A program made the position numbers and the translations under genes. A stretch of 64,000 nucleotides of DNA from Tomocerus qinae. Taxonomy: Eukaryota; Arthropoda; Collembola; Entomobryomorpha; Tomoceridae. Of the stretch, positions 1 to 11,365 are shown piece after piece (the stretch's first letter is position 1; the number at the start of each line of letters is the position of its first letter). Below the pieces are notes generated by a model. It saw nothing but the letters and a program-made list of their open reading frames with translations, was not told the origin of the DNA and searched no databases. The stretch lies in NCBI GenBank assembly GCA_020055645.1, contig JAECZT010000009.1:186001-250000 (forward strand), written 5' to 3'.

Positions 1-2586
1 AATTCCCATCATTCCTGATTTTTTCTGAGTAGGACTTTTAATTTTCTGGCAAGTTTCACACGTTTTGACATAATTTTTAATATCAACATCCATAGTAGAC
101 CAAAATGCTCTACTCTTTATTCTCTGCAAAGTTTTCCTTATTCCCATATGACCTGCTTCTGGCATGTCATGAAATAAATACATAATTTCTTGCCTCAATG
201 ATTTCGGTATAACTGGTACAACAAAATATTTAACTTCCTTTTTATCAATCTTTTTACCGCCGACTATCTCGGAGTTATTTCCTTTAACACAAACATCATC
301 TTTATCAAATTCCCATACTTGATTCAATTTTGTATTAAACGTTACTCTTTTTACATGCTTTGCCTTTTTATCCTTTAAATTACTTAAGCAACTATGAAAA
401 ACTACCATTTCCTCTTTTCCATTTTCTCCACTTTCCTCAACATGTTTCTCCAAGTCTCGAGCCTTGAATCTGTTATGTTTAATCAATTTTCTATATATGA
501 TACCATTCTCAACACAATACTCTGGTTCCGGGTTAGCTACTCCCTTCGCCATGATTGCCTTCAAAATAGCATTGCACTTTGAATCATTTCTTTGCTCTTG
601 CTTAATCTTTTTCAAAACTGGTGCTCTATACATTAAACCAAAAGCTGGAATGAACATTACTTCCGGATCATCATTAATATAATCCCTTTCATTCTTCTCG
701 GCTGGAATTGGAGCCCGTGATAACGCGTCCGCTACTACGTTCTCCGTACCTTTTATATGCTTTATGTTTTCTAAATATGGTTGTAATGCCGTAGCCCATC
801 TATGCAACTTAGAATTTCGTTCCTTATTTTTATGTAAGTACATGAGTGCTTTATTATCTGAGAGAATATGAAACTCTTCACCCCAAATGTAATCGTGAAA
901 CTTTTCCGTAGCCCATAAAATTGCTAAAAGTTCTTTTTCACATGCATGTAATTTTCTTTCTGCCGGATTTAAAGATTTACTAGCGTATGTAATTACTCTT
1001 TCTTTTCCATCAATTATCTGAGACAAAACTGCTCCCAAACCAATGTCTGAAGCATCACATTTTAAAATTAAAGGAAAATCATAATCAATACCAGTTATCG
1101 TCGCTTGATTTTCTAAACTGTTTTTCAATTCTTTGAATGCATTTTCTTGCTTAACTCCCCAAAACCAAGAATTTTGTTTTCTTAATAAATGATTTAAAGC
1201 TTCTGTTTTATCCGAATACTTTGGAATAAAATCTTGATGATAAGCACAAGTTCCCAAAAATCGTCTTAAGGAATTTACATCAGTAGGTCTCGGAAAATTT
1301 ACAATAGCTTTTACTTTATCAGGATCTGACCGAATGCCATCTTTGCTTATAATATGTCCCAAAAATTTAACTTCATTTTTAGCAAATTCACTCTTTTCTG
1401 TGTTAATAGTAAGCCCTGCGTCTTGAAGCTTTTGTAAAACAATATTTAAGTGTTTCATGTGATCAGAGAAATTTGAAGAATAAACGATAATACCATCAAC
1501 AAATACAAAGACAAAATTGCCAATTAGATCTTGGAATATGGTATTCATTAATTCTACAAAACTTTTTGGAGCATTTTTCAAACCGAAAGGCATCACAACA
1601 AATTCGTAGTGGTCTCCATCAACTGTGAAAGCAGTTTTCTCTATACTCTTTTCATCTAACAATGTTTGCCAAAATGCACCTTCTAAATCCAAAAGAGAGT
1701 ACCAATAACCCGCTGGTAACCTACGTAAAATATGTCTACCATGATGCATTGGAGTTCTATTTAATCTGGTTTTACGATTTAGTTTCTTATAATTGATTGT
1801 CATTCTCCATTTTCCATGAGGTTTTGGTGCCAATACAACATTAGAGTTATATGGTGAACGAGATTTACGAATTAAACCTTTTTCTAACAGTTTTTTGGTT
1901 TGTTCCCGAATTTCATTAGCTATATTCCTTCCTGGTCTTCTATATGGTGTATAAACAGGTTCTTCATCGTAAGTATCAATCGTATGTTTCAAAACACTAG
2001 TTCTACCTAAATTTGGATTTCGAGTGACTTTAGGATATTTATCTAACAAATGTTTCAAAGCTGTGATAATTTCCTGCTTAGTTGGTGTACTAATATTTTG
2101 AGCATCAATTGCAAATGCAAATTTCTGATTTCCCACTGGTTGAATTGAATACTTTCTGTTTTGTTCATCATCTCCAAAAGAAAACTTATCCTCATGATGC
2201 CAAACTACCATTTGAGCTGCTTTATGAAAATCTCTGCCAATTACTAAAGGAGTTATTAATTTTTCCATCACATAAAAGATATGTGAAACTTTCTTATGAC
2301 CAATTTGTATGTTCATTTCAATTTTGCCAATTGGATAAATTGTCTCACTATTTGCGCATGTCAAAGGAATTTTTCTACATTTATGAATGCTTGCTTTAAG
2401 TTTTACTGCCAATGATTTACGTATTAAAGAATAAGTTGAACCAGAATCTAAAATTGAAGGTATTATCGTTGCTGAATTATTTGAAAAAATAGAAATTGTA
2501 GGTGTCTTAGCATTTTCCTGTTTATTTACAATGGGGAGACAGTAATCAGGATATTGTTCTGGCCCCCCTTCTATTGGTTTAAAGAA
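1..2586 (-). CDS. pol: Ty3/Gypsy element A pol polyprotein, partial (protease, RT, RNase H, integrase N-terminus)
   Basis: Pol of a Ty3/Gypsy LTR element on the minus strand, running off the left edge. One frame agrees at every point checked between 2586 and 1. The aspartic protease has Asp-Ser-Gly at 2440-2448. RT follows with APKPHGKWRM, LDLEGAFWQ and MPFGLKNAP. RNase H ends in a NVVADALSR-type tether. The integrase HHCC finger (HDMPEAGH, then CETCQK) lies at about 1-170; the DDE core is outside the window. Seen directly: the RT active-site box reads Phe-Val-Asp-Gly (Asp codon 1495-1497, Gly codon 1492-1494) where the family has [YF]xDD, so the second catalytic Asp is missing and this copy should be RT-dead although its frame looks open. 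Pol is entered by a -1 shift from gag at 2577-2583. Confidence 0.9.
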
Positions 2587-4244
2587 TCATTATCTATCTG
2601 TTGATCAGAATATTCGTGATTATCCTGGACCCAATCATTATTTTGTGTATCCTGAGTTGCAAATGCTGTATTAGGTACCGTACAGTAACGCTGTATATGA
2701 TTTGGATCTCCACATGTGTAGCATTCCCTTGGTTGTCTGTTATATCTACCTTGATTATTCTGTCCTTGTGCAAAATTATTCGAAGATTGTTGTCTATTTT
2801 GCCTGTTTCCTCGCTGTTGGTAATTCCCACGGTTATTATAATTGTTATTTCTCGGAACATTCTGCAAATTATTACTTTGACCTGGTTGTGCATTTTGTTG
2901 GCTGTGATTTTGTGATTGCTCATTGTTCTGAAAATTCTGTTGATGCTGTTGGCTATTGTTATAATAATTTTGACCCTGGTTGCCATTTTCATTATTTTGA
3001 TTGCTATAATTATAATTGTAAAATGTCCTGCCTTTATATGACTGTGCACCTCTGAAATAACCACGATTAAAACCTCTTGCCCATTTCCACGTGCAAAATT
3101 TTGACCACCTCGATTAAAACCTCTTTGTCCGTTTCCTCTGTAATTATTTGAGTTTCCACGGTTTCCTTGATAACTATTGTTATTGTTCCTCATTTGCACT
3201 CCATTGTTATTAGGTAAATTGTTTTTAATTCCATTATTAGCATCACTGACTTTCAATACTTCAATAACCTCTTTAGCTCTTTCAATTAAATTATCAGGAG
3301 TCATGTCGCCAATATTTCCCAATGCCAATCTCACTCTAGGTAACATGCCTGCTAAGATTCTGCGCACTGAGTCTTCTTCAGTCTCTCGTGGAAATACTTG
3401 GTCTGACAACCTCATCATGTCCCAAACATATCAATGCTTTCTGATTCTTTCTGTGTTTTTGTTGTCAAATGCTGTTGCCTGCGCAATCTATCTTGAATCG
3501 TATCATACTTGGCTATAAATGCTTGCCTGAAATCATCCCAAGTCCATCTTTCTCTCAAATGATGTGTAAACCATGCTTTAGTCTGCTTAACTAATAACGT
3601 AGATACCATGTAAAGCCATTGCTCAGGTGCGTAATGCTGACTCATTAAATGCAATTCCAATTCATCCAAATATGTTTTTTGCTGTAGTTTCCAAAACATG
3701 GTATTGTGGAATCGGTATGTTCGGTGTTGCTCTAACTATAGGCGCAAATTGTTGTCGTTGTGGGTGTTCAACAAAATTATTTTCCTCCTGCCTTTGTCGT
3801 TGTCGTTCCTGATTTAATCTTTCTGCCTGCCTTTGCGCTAATAATCTCACGTTGATGTCCTTGATCATTATTATTAGCACGTTGATAATTATTTCCCTGC
3901 CTTTGCTGATTCTCATTATTAAAATGTCCATTGTTTATGACGCGATGTGCCTGATTATTATTTCGTCGTTGGTTGTTTGCATGATTATCGTTTGCCTCAT
4001 TTTGTACATTTTCATCCACATCAAAAATATCTTCATCAGTATCTTCATCATGCCTTTGATTCCTATCATTTCTATTTGGTTGCTCTCGCTCATTATTATT
4101 ATCCATGTTTCTTCTCCTATTAAAATTGTCAGTGCGAACTCTACGTCTAGCTCTTAATATTTCCTCTACCCTTTGGCGGTTTCGTGCTTGGAACCCTGGA
4201 TTATTTCTTCTAGCTAATCGTGCCGCTCTGCCCAAATGCAACAT
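2571..4244 (-). pseudogene. gag: Ty3/Gypsy element A gag, decayed
   Basis: Gag of element A, broken into at least four reading-frame pieces. From the start at 4244: an Arg/Asn-rich N-terminal part (4244 to about 3835), a Gln/Arg-rich piece (about 3835-3690), the structural gag core (about 3699-3415; HYAPEQWLYMVSTLL, then WTWDDFRQAFIAKY), an Asn/Gly-rich linker (about 3418-3090), and a C-terminal piece with a CCHC knuckle (CYTCGDPNHIQRYC, near 2725-2690). The frame changes lie near 3835, 3695, 3417 and 3090. The Asn/Gln-rich tracts come from AAT/CAA-like low-complexity DNA, where replication slippage is common. The last piece ends at TAG 2571-2573, overlapping pol by 16 nt. Function in an intact element: capsid and nucleocapsid. 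Confidence 0.8.
2577..2583 (-). promoter_or_regulatory. -1 ribosomal frameshift heptamer TTTAAAC, gag/pol of element A
   Basis: On the minus strand gag reads TCT TTA AAC CAA TAG. The heptamer T TTA AAC fits the X XXY YYZ slippery consensus in the gag frame. A -1 slip gives TTT AAA CCA ATA, which is exactly the open pol frame. The pol frame has a stop just upstream (TGA, 2587-2589), so entry must occur in this short overlap. The site survives although gag is decayed. A downstream stimulatory structure was not folded. Confidence 0.75.
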
Positions 4245-5240
4245 TAGCTACTTTCAATTGTTCACTGAATAAAAATAATCAAGTGTATTTTCACGTTTAA
4301 ATACAAATTATGTCGCAATATTAAAAGAATAATTGAAATCAAAAGTCTCAACTTAAAATCAAAGCTCAAAGTAAAAATAGTTTGAAATTCCCACTTAAAT
4401 CCAAAATCATTGACGGTTTACAACTTAAATGAATGCTCAACTTGACATTTATCATGTAAACTTTGCTATTTTATAACGATTTACTCGTATATTATTCTTT
4501 AGTGATTTGCTCACAAAGAATATTTTCTTCCCATGTAACGAATGTACTCGTACAATTTATAACCAGCACTATAGATTAACTCCAAGCGCGTTTAAATACT
4601 TACGCATACCATATTATGCATAAATAGTATTACCTGGAACGTCTTAACACGTCCACAATTTACTCTATACCCATAAACTCATATACATATGTCGTATACA
4701 TATGTACTATACCCATACACACTTTAAATGAAACGTCAGCACGTTCAAAATAAATTCAATGTATTCCACAGATACACAATACACAATAATATTTTCCACA
4801 TGGAACGTCTATTCACGTCCAACAATAATAATATTATATCAATGTTACCTTACACTCAAGTCCCAAGCTCAAATTTCCTTATCTAGCCACAAAAGTACCG
4901 TTAGGCTTCCTCAACGGACGATAAATGCAAATTAACTTTCGTACGTCAACTGCACAAAGAAGATAAAACACAATATACGTTAGAATTGTTCTTTGTCTTT
5001 TACACAGCATAAAATAATAAAATATTTCCCATTAGTACTGTACTTAGTTAATGTTCATCAATTAAAATCAATTTTCTCGCATAAAATGATCTCTTCGAAT
5101 AAAAATGAATGATTATGTAGTGAATTGCAATACCAAATATAGTAAACTGTATTAAGAATGTATTGTTTCCATTAAAATTAACCCTTGCATATTATTGCAC
5201 TGCTGCACATTCAATCTCGCACAGAACTCATACGTAACAG
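4245..5240 (-). other. Leader (5' untranslated region) of element A with hairpin array
   Basis: About 1 kb of AT-rich sequence between the putative primer binding site and gag, without a coding frame. It holds a run of short stem-loops. On the minus strand, four units near 4550, 4515, 4480 and 4450 read ACG-AGTACATT-CGT, GTG-AGCAAAT-CAC, ACG-AGTAAAT-CGT and ACA-TGATAAA-TGT: similar loops with compensating stem changes. Further right (4630-4930) come ACGT-n-ACGT hairpins and CCGTT-n-AACGG. Possible roles are packaging or translation control (inference). Confidence 0.55.
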
Positions 5241-5257
5241 ACTGTCACGGTGCGCCA
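5241..5257 (-). promoter_or_regulatory. Putative tRNA primer binding site of element A
   Basis: Minus strand TGGCGCACCGTGACA begins at 5257 with the TGG that pairs with a tRNA CCA end, and resembles the primer sites of 412/mdg1-type Ty3 elements. It lies immediately inside the proposed LTR and upstream of the gag leader, in the expected order. The matching tRNA was not identified. Confidence 0.55.
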
Positions 5258-5711
5258 CATATCAGATCCTTTACTGTCAGCTCTGCTCGGATGACTCTGT
5301 GGAAAGGGTTATGTGCGCATGAAATAATATGCAAACTGATACGTTACCTTTACTCGCTACCCAAGATGCAGAATCCCAAATGAAGTAATACAACAAGGTG
5401 TAGGGGAAAATAGTGTGGCCTTTACTAATTCCCAACAATATTTCACAAAACACAATTCAGTAGATTAGTACTATACAATATATCAATATTAACTGAGATC
5501 CGATTCCAATCAATTCACACAAGTAATTCCCAAATCAATAATAATCCAATCGAGCAAGCAGGGTCCACACAACCGTCCAAGTCCAAGGGCAAACAATAAG
5601 AGACCGAGGATTCCGCCCAAATCCTCCACAAACAGCTTTCGTTAACAGTTCCAATGTCACCTGCCTCTATGCGCGCGATCGTTGTACTCGTAGCCCGAGG
5701 GCCTTCTGACA
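5258..5711 (-). repeat. Putative 5' LTR of Ty3 element A
   Basis: On the minus strand this segment begins TGTCAGAAGGCCC at 5711 and ends CTGATATG next to the primer site. The start and end form an imperfect TGTCAG/CTGATA inverted pair. The partner LTR lies outside the window, so the boundaries rest only on the primer site, the terminal dinucleotide and the abrupt change to the 133-bp repeat array at about 5716. The element appears to have inserted into one unit of that array. Confidence 0.5.
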
Positions 5712-5715
5712 GTAT

Positions 5716-6535
5716 GCCCCCATATCAGCAAATTAAAACAATTGAATTAAATAAATTCCGTTGACCCTACGGAGTAATTAAATACACTGATTTCAAATAT
5801 GGCCACCGATATATCTTCTGACCATGTTCCATATATCTGACGGGGTCACTCTGACAATATATCTGTGGCCATATTTGAAATCAGCGAATTAAAATACCCC
5901 GTAGAATCAGTAGAATTTATTTAAATCAATTGTTTTATATTTGCCAATATGGGGGCGTACTCCCTTTATCGGCTGGGGTCATTCTGATGATATATTGGTG
6001 GCCATATTTGAAATTAGCGTACTTAATTACCTCGTAGGGTCAGTGGAATTCATTTATTTCAATTGTTTTATATTAGCCGATATGGGGGCATACGTCCTAT
6101 ATTGGATGGGGTCATTCAGAAGATATATCGGTGGCCATATTTGAAATCAGCGTATTTAATTATCCTGAGGGTCAACGGAATTTATTTAATTCAATTGTTT
6201 TATATTTGCCGATATGGGGGCATACCCCCTATATCGGATGTGGTCATTCTTGAGATATATTGATGGCCATATTTGAAATTAGCGTATTTAAATACCCCGC
6301 AGGGTCAACGGAATTTATTTAGTTCAATTATTTTTCATTTGCCGATTTGGGGGCAAACCCCCTATATCGGATGGGGTCATTCTTAAGATATATTGGTGGC
6401 CATATTTGAAATTAGCGTATTTAAATACCCAGCAGGGTCAACGGAATTTATTTAATTCAATTATTTTTCATTTGCCGATTTGGGGACAAACCCCCTATAT
6501 CGGATGGGGTCATTCTTAAGATATTTTGGTGGCGG
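5716..6535. repeat. 133-bp tandem array with one unit inverted
   Basis: Five direct units share GCCGATATGGGGGCATAC-like cores starting at 5943, 6076, 6208, 6341 and 6474, giving a period of 132-133 bp. Each unit holds a GGCCATATTTGAAAT block and a GGGTCAACGGAATTTATTT block. The leftmost unit (about 5716-5860) is in the opposite orientation, ending at the LTR of element A. Short open frames across the array are by-products of the repeat. Confidence 0.85.
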
Positions 6536-6629
6536 TTCCTACGGCTAAAGTTGAAACCGGATAGTTGGTTTCAAATTAATGCACAGCCCGCAGAAGAATT
6601 CTCTACGCTGTCATATATGTCATGTTTTA

Positions 6630-6659
6630 CAGAAGCTGCTAGTTTACGAGCAGCTTCTG
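6630..6659. repeat. Perfect 11-bp stem hairpin
   Basis: CAGAAGCTGCT at 6630-6640 and AGCAGCTTCTG at 6649-6659 form a perfect stem around the 8-nt loop AGTTTACG. It lies a few bases outside the left end of the 6-kb foldback element and is not part of the arm shared with the right end. Confidence 0.8.
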
Positions 6660-7854
6660 CCGGTGTCAATGGAAATTGAACCAGAATTTAACTGCATACT
6701 ATACTAGTGGTAAAACCGCACATTGCCATTCGGGCAATGCACTGTCTGCTTTGCAGTTTCTCTCGGTATAAAAAGTTAAAATATAGGCTTTCTAAGCTTC
6801 TAAAAGTGTCGACATAGGTAATTATTGCTATTAAATGTGTTAACAACACAGTTTTACTGCTTCTAGAAGTGCTAAAATAATAACATAGGGTTTTAGTGTT
6901 CCTATAAAGTGTCAACATAGGGTTTCATTGCTTTTAAAAGTGTTGACAAAGGCATTGTACCGCTTCTATTGTAAACATTTGGGAACTAGGAGTGGACACT
7001 CACACAGACATAAATACAAACTTCCGGTAATTATAATACAGTATAGATCTGTTCCGAAGCGTTCTATTTTTGAGTAAAGATCGTTATTAAGAGATTGAAA
7101 ACATTTTTAAGGATTCTGCGAGATGGATATGAGAAATGACTTTAGATATTATACACATTTACAACATAAGATCGTGCTTCTTTTGTCAAAGAATTTAAAC
7201 ATTGGAGCAGTCTCGTTTATCATTTTTGATAGTGGTTTTTTATTTTCTAAGCAATCAAAATTTGAAGAAAGGCCCCGCATTTCAAAAACAACAAAATAGT
7301 TTCACCAACATGTAGTCTATATCTCACCGCCACTTCCCAATTAACATTCCATAGGGTATCTACTGCTTTTAGAAGTAAAACCATTTATTTTTACCACTTG
7401 TGGTAATGTCAACATGGATTTACTACTTCCGGAAGTGTCAACATATGGATTAACTGCGTATAAGAATGCGAGCATAGGGTTTCTACTGCATCTAAACTAT
7501 TTGAAAAAAAAATATATCGGCCAGAAAAAATTAAACCTTTGCAATAGTACATTCAAAATAGTATTCGCTCACTAATTGTAACGACTCCAAGTTATTTTCT
7601 GAAAATCAAAATCCAGGTTAAATTGTCGTATCCATAGTAATTAAGCAAAAATTAGGAGTATAAATTATCCCGTATTAACAACATATAGCGCTAATATTAT
7701 CAACTAACTAAATGTCCAAAGTGCAATAAAAATGCTTAAATAGTGTTAAGAAATTGCCTCAATGTACAAAGTAACTGTGCAATTAGTATTAAATGCATTT
7801 TATATGGAAATGCTTTTTATATGAATTATAATTATAAGGATGGTATATAATGAA

Positions 7855-8010
7855 TTATAATTATAGGGATGCTATATAGTGAAATATAATGATATAGATG
7901 ATTCATAGTGAAATATAATTATAGGGATGCTATATAGTGAAATATAATGATATAGATGATTCATAGTGAAATATAATTATAGGGATGCTATATAGTGAAA
8001 TATAATGAAG
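7855..8010. repeat. 58-bp AT-rich tandem repeat
   Basis: About two and a half copies of a unit built from GAAATATAATTATAGGGATGC and GAAATATAATGATATAGATG. The region 7795-8750 around it is otherwise non-coding, with G-rich stretches at 8045-8120 and 8470-8500. Confidence 0.75.
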
Positions 8011-8754
8011 AGAAAGGTTCAAAAATTTTCAAAAAATTTTAATTTTTGGGGGTGGGGGGTAAAAATTTTGGGTGGGGAGGGGTTAACACGTGAGGGGAGG
8101 GATTGACATGTGTGAGGGGAGCTATAGGGATATGCTTTGCTAGGCGATATGATATGGCTTACACTGCTTATAGATACAGTGCTTGCCCAACCCTCTCCTC
8201 CTAAATAAAAAATGAATCTATTTGTCCAGTGTGTGCTCGCCAACGTAATGCACCCATCTACTCATTACCATTCCAATAGTTACAAAAATTTGCGAAGACT
8301 AGAAAAAATTTTTTCCTTGTAACTTGCTTTTATTGTCAATTTCTACAACTATGACAGGTACCTATATAAATAATTTCGAAATATACATAATCTGGTTAAA
8401 ATTTTTCTAGTTCGTAGTTATCACATAATTAAATTCTGGTTTTTCGGAAGCCTTTTGCCTTCTGATCATGCGCGAGTTTGGAGGAGGGGAGGGCTGTAGA
8501 TATAGCAGCAATGTGTGCGTAGTAATAAAGGAAGGTTGTAGGGTTGGGAGATACAGGCTATTGGGATTGGAAGAAATGCAACAATGCAGTGAATAGACCG
8601 AGGCAAGCGAGTAAATAACAGAACAGAACAAGAGATGGCAGCTGTATCATATCTCATATTCTCCTACAACATGAGAAATGTGCACTTAAGGCCTCAGTTA
8701 GAGGTGTAAGCTCTATATATTAAATTACGCAAATGTTGTACAACTGGGTTGATG

Positions 8755-9600
8755 AAAAAATTATTTTTGTTATGGGGCGGGTTATGGGTGGGGAAGTGGA
8801 GATTACGTGGAGCTAATTAAAAACTTTTTTCCATTGTGGGAGGAGGATGGGTGGGGAAGTAGAGACTACTTGGAGCTAATAAAAACTTTTTTTGCTTTGT
8901 GGGAGGGGATGGGTGGGGAAGTGGAGACTATGTGGAGCTAATAAAAAAACTTTTTTTGCTTTGTGGAAGGGGATGGGTCGGGAAGTGGAGACTATGTAGA
9001 GCTAATAAAAAAACTTTTTTTGCTTTTTGGGAGGAGAATGGGTTGGGAAGTGGAGACTAACTGGAGCTAATAAAAAACATTTTTGCTTTGTGGGAGGAGA
9101 ATGGATGAGAAAGTGGAGACTACGTGGAGCTAATAAAAAAACTTTTTCTGCTTTGTGAGAGGGGGATGGGTGATGAGGTGGACATTATGTTGAGCTAATA
9201 AAAAACCTATTTTTCCTTTATGAGAGGGGGTGGGTGAGGAAGTGGAGACTACGTGGAGCTAATAAAAAACTTTTTTTGCTTTGTGAGAGGGGAGTAGGTG
9301 GTGAGGTGGAGACTTTGTTGAGCTAATAAAAAACTTTTTTGCTTTGTGGGAGGGGGATGGATGGGGAAGTGGAGACTACGTGGAGCTAATATAAAACCTT
9401 TTTTGCTTTGAGGGAGGGGGATGGGTTGGGAAGTGGAGATTACGTGGAGCTAATAAAAAACTTTTTTTGCTTTGTGGGAGGAGAATGAGTGGGGAAGTGG
9501 AGACTACGTGGAGCTAATAAACATATTTTTTGGGTTGTGGGAGGGATTTGGGTGGGAAATGGAACTACGTGAAGTTTATATTTTTTTAGAGGAGTGGCAA
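8755..9600. repeat. 63-bp minisatellite
   Basis: About 13 degenerate units of roughly 62-64 bp: GGGAGGGGATGGGTGGGG, AAGTGGAGACTACGTGGAGC, TAATAAAAAACTTTTTTTGC. Anchor AGCTAAT positions 8811, 8874, 8936 and 9000 give the period. Units decay rightwards, with scattered remnants to about 10570. The plus strand is purine-rich, which could favour unusual DNA structure (inference). Confidence 0.85.
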
Positions 9601-11365
9601 GGATGTGGAGCTAATAAAAATATATTTTGGTCATGGAAAGGAATGTGTTGAAAAATGATTTAGAGTGAAGAAAATTGGTGGGAAGGTAAATTTGCGGGAG
9701 GGGTGTGATAGGGTGGAGACATTAACCTGAATTTAATAATATTTTTGTTTAGGGAAAAGAAAGAGTTTAAGATTTGGGCCTTAATAAAATTGTTTTTTGT
9801 TTTAGTAGAAGTGGAATGAATAGTGAAGCAGAGATATTTTAATGGGGAAAAATTGGCGAAAATTGGAGGCTAAATGAAATTTATGTTTTTTTTAAAACAA
9901 TTGCTTATTCATTTAGTCGAACAATGGAAAAGACACAATGTGTAGTTTTTGGATCCACATTAATCCTGTTCTTGGGCCAAAGTAAGAGCAATTTAAGATT
10001 GAAAAACTTTTATGGAAAGCGTGCGAGGAAAGTGATTGTGGAGAGCGAAACGGATCTGGAATATAATTTTTTGTTTTTAGTGGAGAATAGGAGGGCAGAT
10101 ATCACATGGAAAATATATGAGGCTGGTTAAATTTTTTTATTTGGGGCGAGGGAATGGAGCGGAGAGCAAAAAAATTCGTTGATCTGACTAATTTATGGAG
10201 GGTTAGGAAGTGGGGATAACATGAATATATAAACACGTTTACCGAACTAATAAAAATTTCCTTTGTGACAATTGGGTGTAAGTTGGGGCCTACATGAAAC
10301 AGATTCATTGGTAGCTGGCAGTAGCTTTGGTAAATGGCTGAGGAGATAGCATGGAGCTCATAACAAGTATTTTGTAGATTGGAGGACTTAGTAGGAAATC
10401 GAGCATACACAGAATTTTGGTCTGGGGGAGGGCATTGTGTGAGGAAGTGGTGACATCATTTAATAAGTAGAAATTACTTTTTGTTAGGGAAGTCAATGCG
10501 TTGGAAGGTGGAGATTAAGTGGAGCTTATAAAAACTATTTTGTTGGGGTGGCGGATAGGTTGGGAAGTAGGGGACTACATTAAAGATATTTATAATTGGT
10601 TAGGTAGATATGTTGCTTAGAAGTAAATGGATAATATTAATTTTTTGGTTTCCTGTTAACTTTAATCTTAATTTCTATTTTTGTGAATAAAGATTTTCGA
10701 ACAATTGATACCGTGACGAAGTCACGGGTCGCGAACGGGCTCGTATTATAGTTATAACCAGATTTATCAAGAAAAACAATAAAATTAAATTAAAGGTTAA
10801 AAACCTGGAGAATTATACGGGAAGAAAGCCAGAAAAATTCGAAAACAAGGTATAATTTAGATGCAGAGTATTAATTAAAGCTCGTAATTTTAAAATTTTC
10901 TTCAAAAAATCTTCTAGTGCGTTTACAGTTAATTTCCTTGCAACAACCCTAAAACTTGCTTAAACATTAGAATTACACTGCAGTATGTCAATAAAGTAAG
11001 TATCCATAGGAAATCCATATCCATAGTACCCAGCCATAGTAAGCCAAGTCAATATCCAACTAACAAGCAGTCAGTAACAGTCAGTATCGGGCAGTATCCG
11101 TAAATCCATAATAGGGATAAACAACTTGTAATAAATTAATAATAATATCAAACTTACTCCCAACTTGAGACTTAGAATTATAACCATAGAATAATGAAGT
11201 ACAAACTGCTATGCTGTGGAAACTGATTTCACATGGATACCCACTTCCTTGACATACTGTATTATCAACTAGACTGTAAGTGCTAATAACTGCAAATATA
11301 AATGTAAATATTGAAATAAGATGACACTGTATTTCAAGGCAAAAAACTTTTCCATATAATAAGCA
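9600..11365. other. Non-coding interior of the foldback element
   Basis: No convincing gene. It contains decayed minisatellite units to about 10570, a Helitron-end-like hairpin at 10711-10727, and a block at 10790-10920 that is the reverse complement of 11755-11890. Frames of 60-110 residues here have no recognisable motif and lie in low-complexity sequence. Confidence 0.5.
10711..10727 (+). repeat. Hairpin resembling a Helitron 3' end
   Basis: CCGTGAC-GAA-GTCACGG forms a perfect 7-bp stem, followed after 9 nt by GGCTCGTA. Canonical Helitrons end in a GC-rich hairpin followed within about 10-12 nt by CTRR. Here the position holds CTCG, one base off consensus, so this is at best a decayed end. 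No 5' TC end could be assigned. Confidence 0.35.

Noticed and set aside
2594..3055. Plus-strand frames of 100-117 codons rich in Ile/Cys/Tyr
   Set aside because: Mirror images of the Asn/Gln-rich gag linker of element A on the minus strand.
8019..8657. Pro/Ser-rich minus-strand frames of 60-75 codons
   Set aside because: They come from G-rich low-complexity tracts (GGGGTGGGG type).
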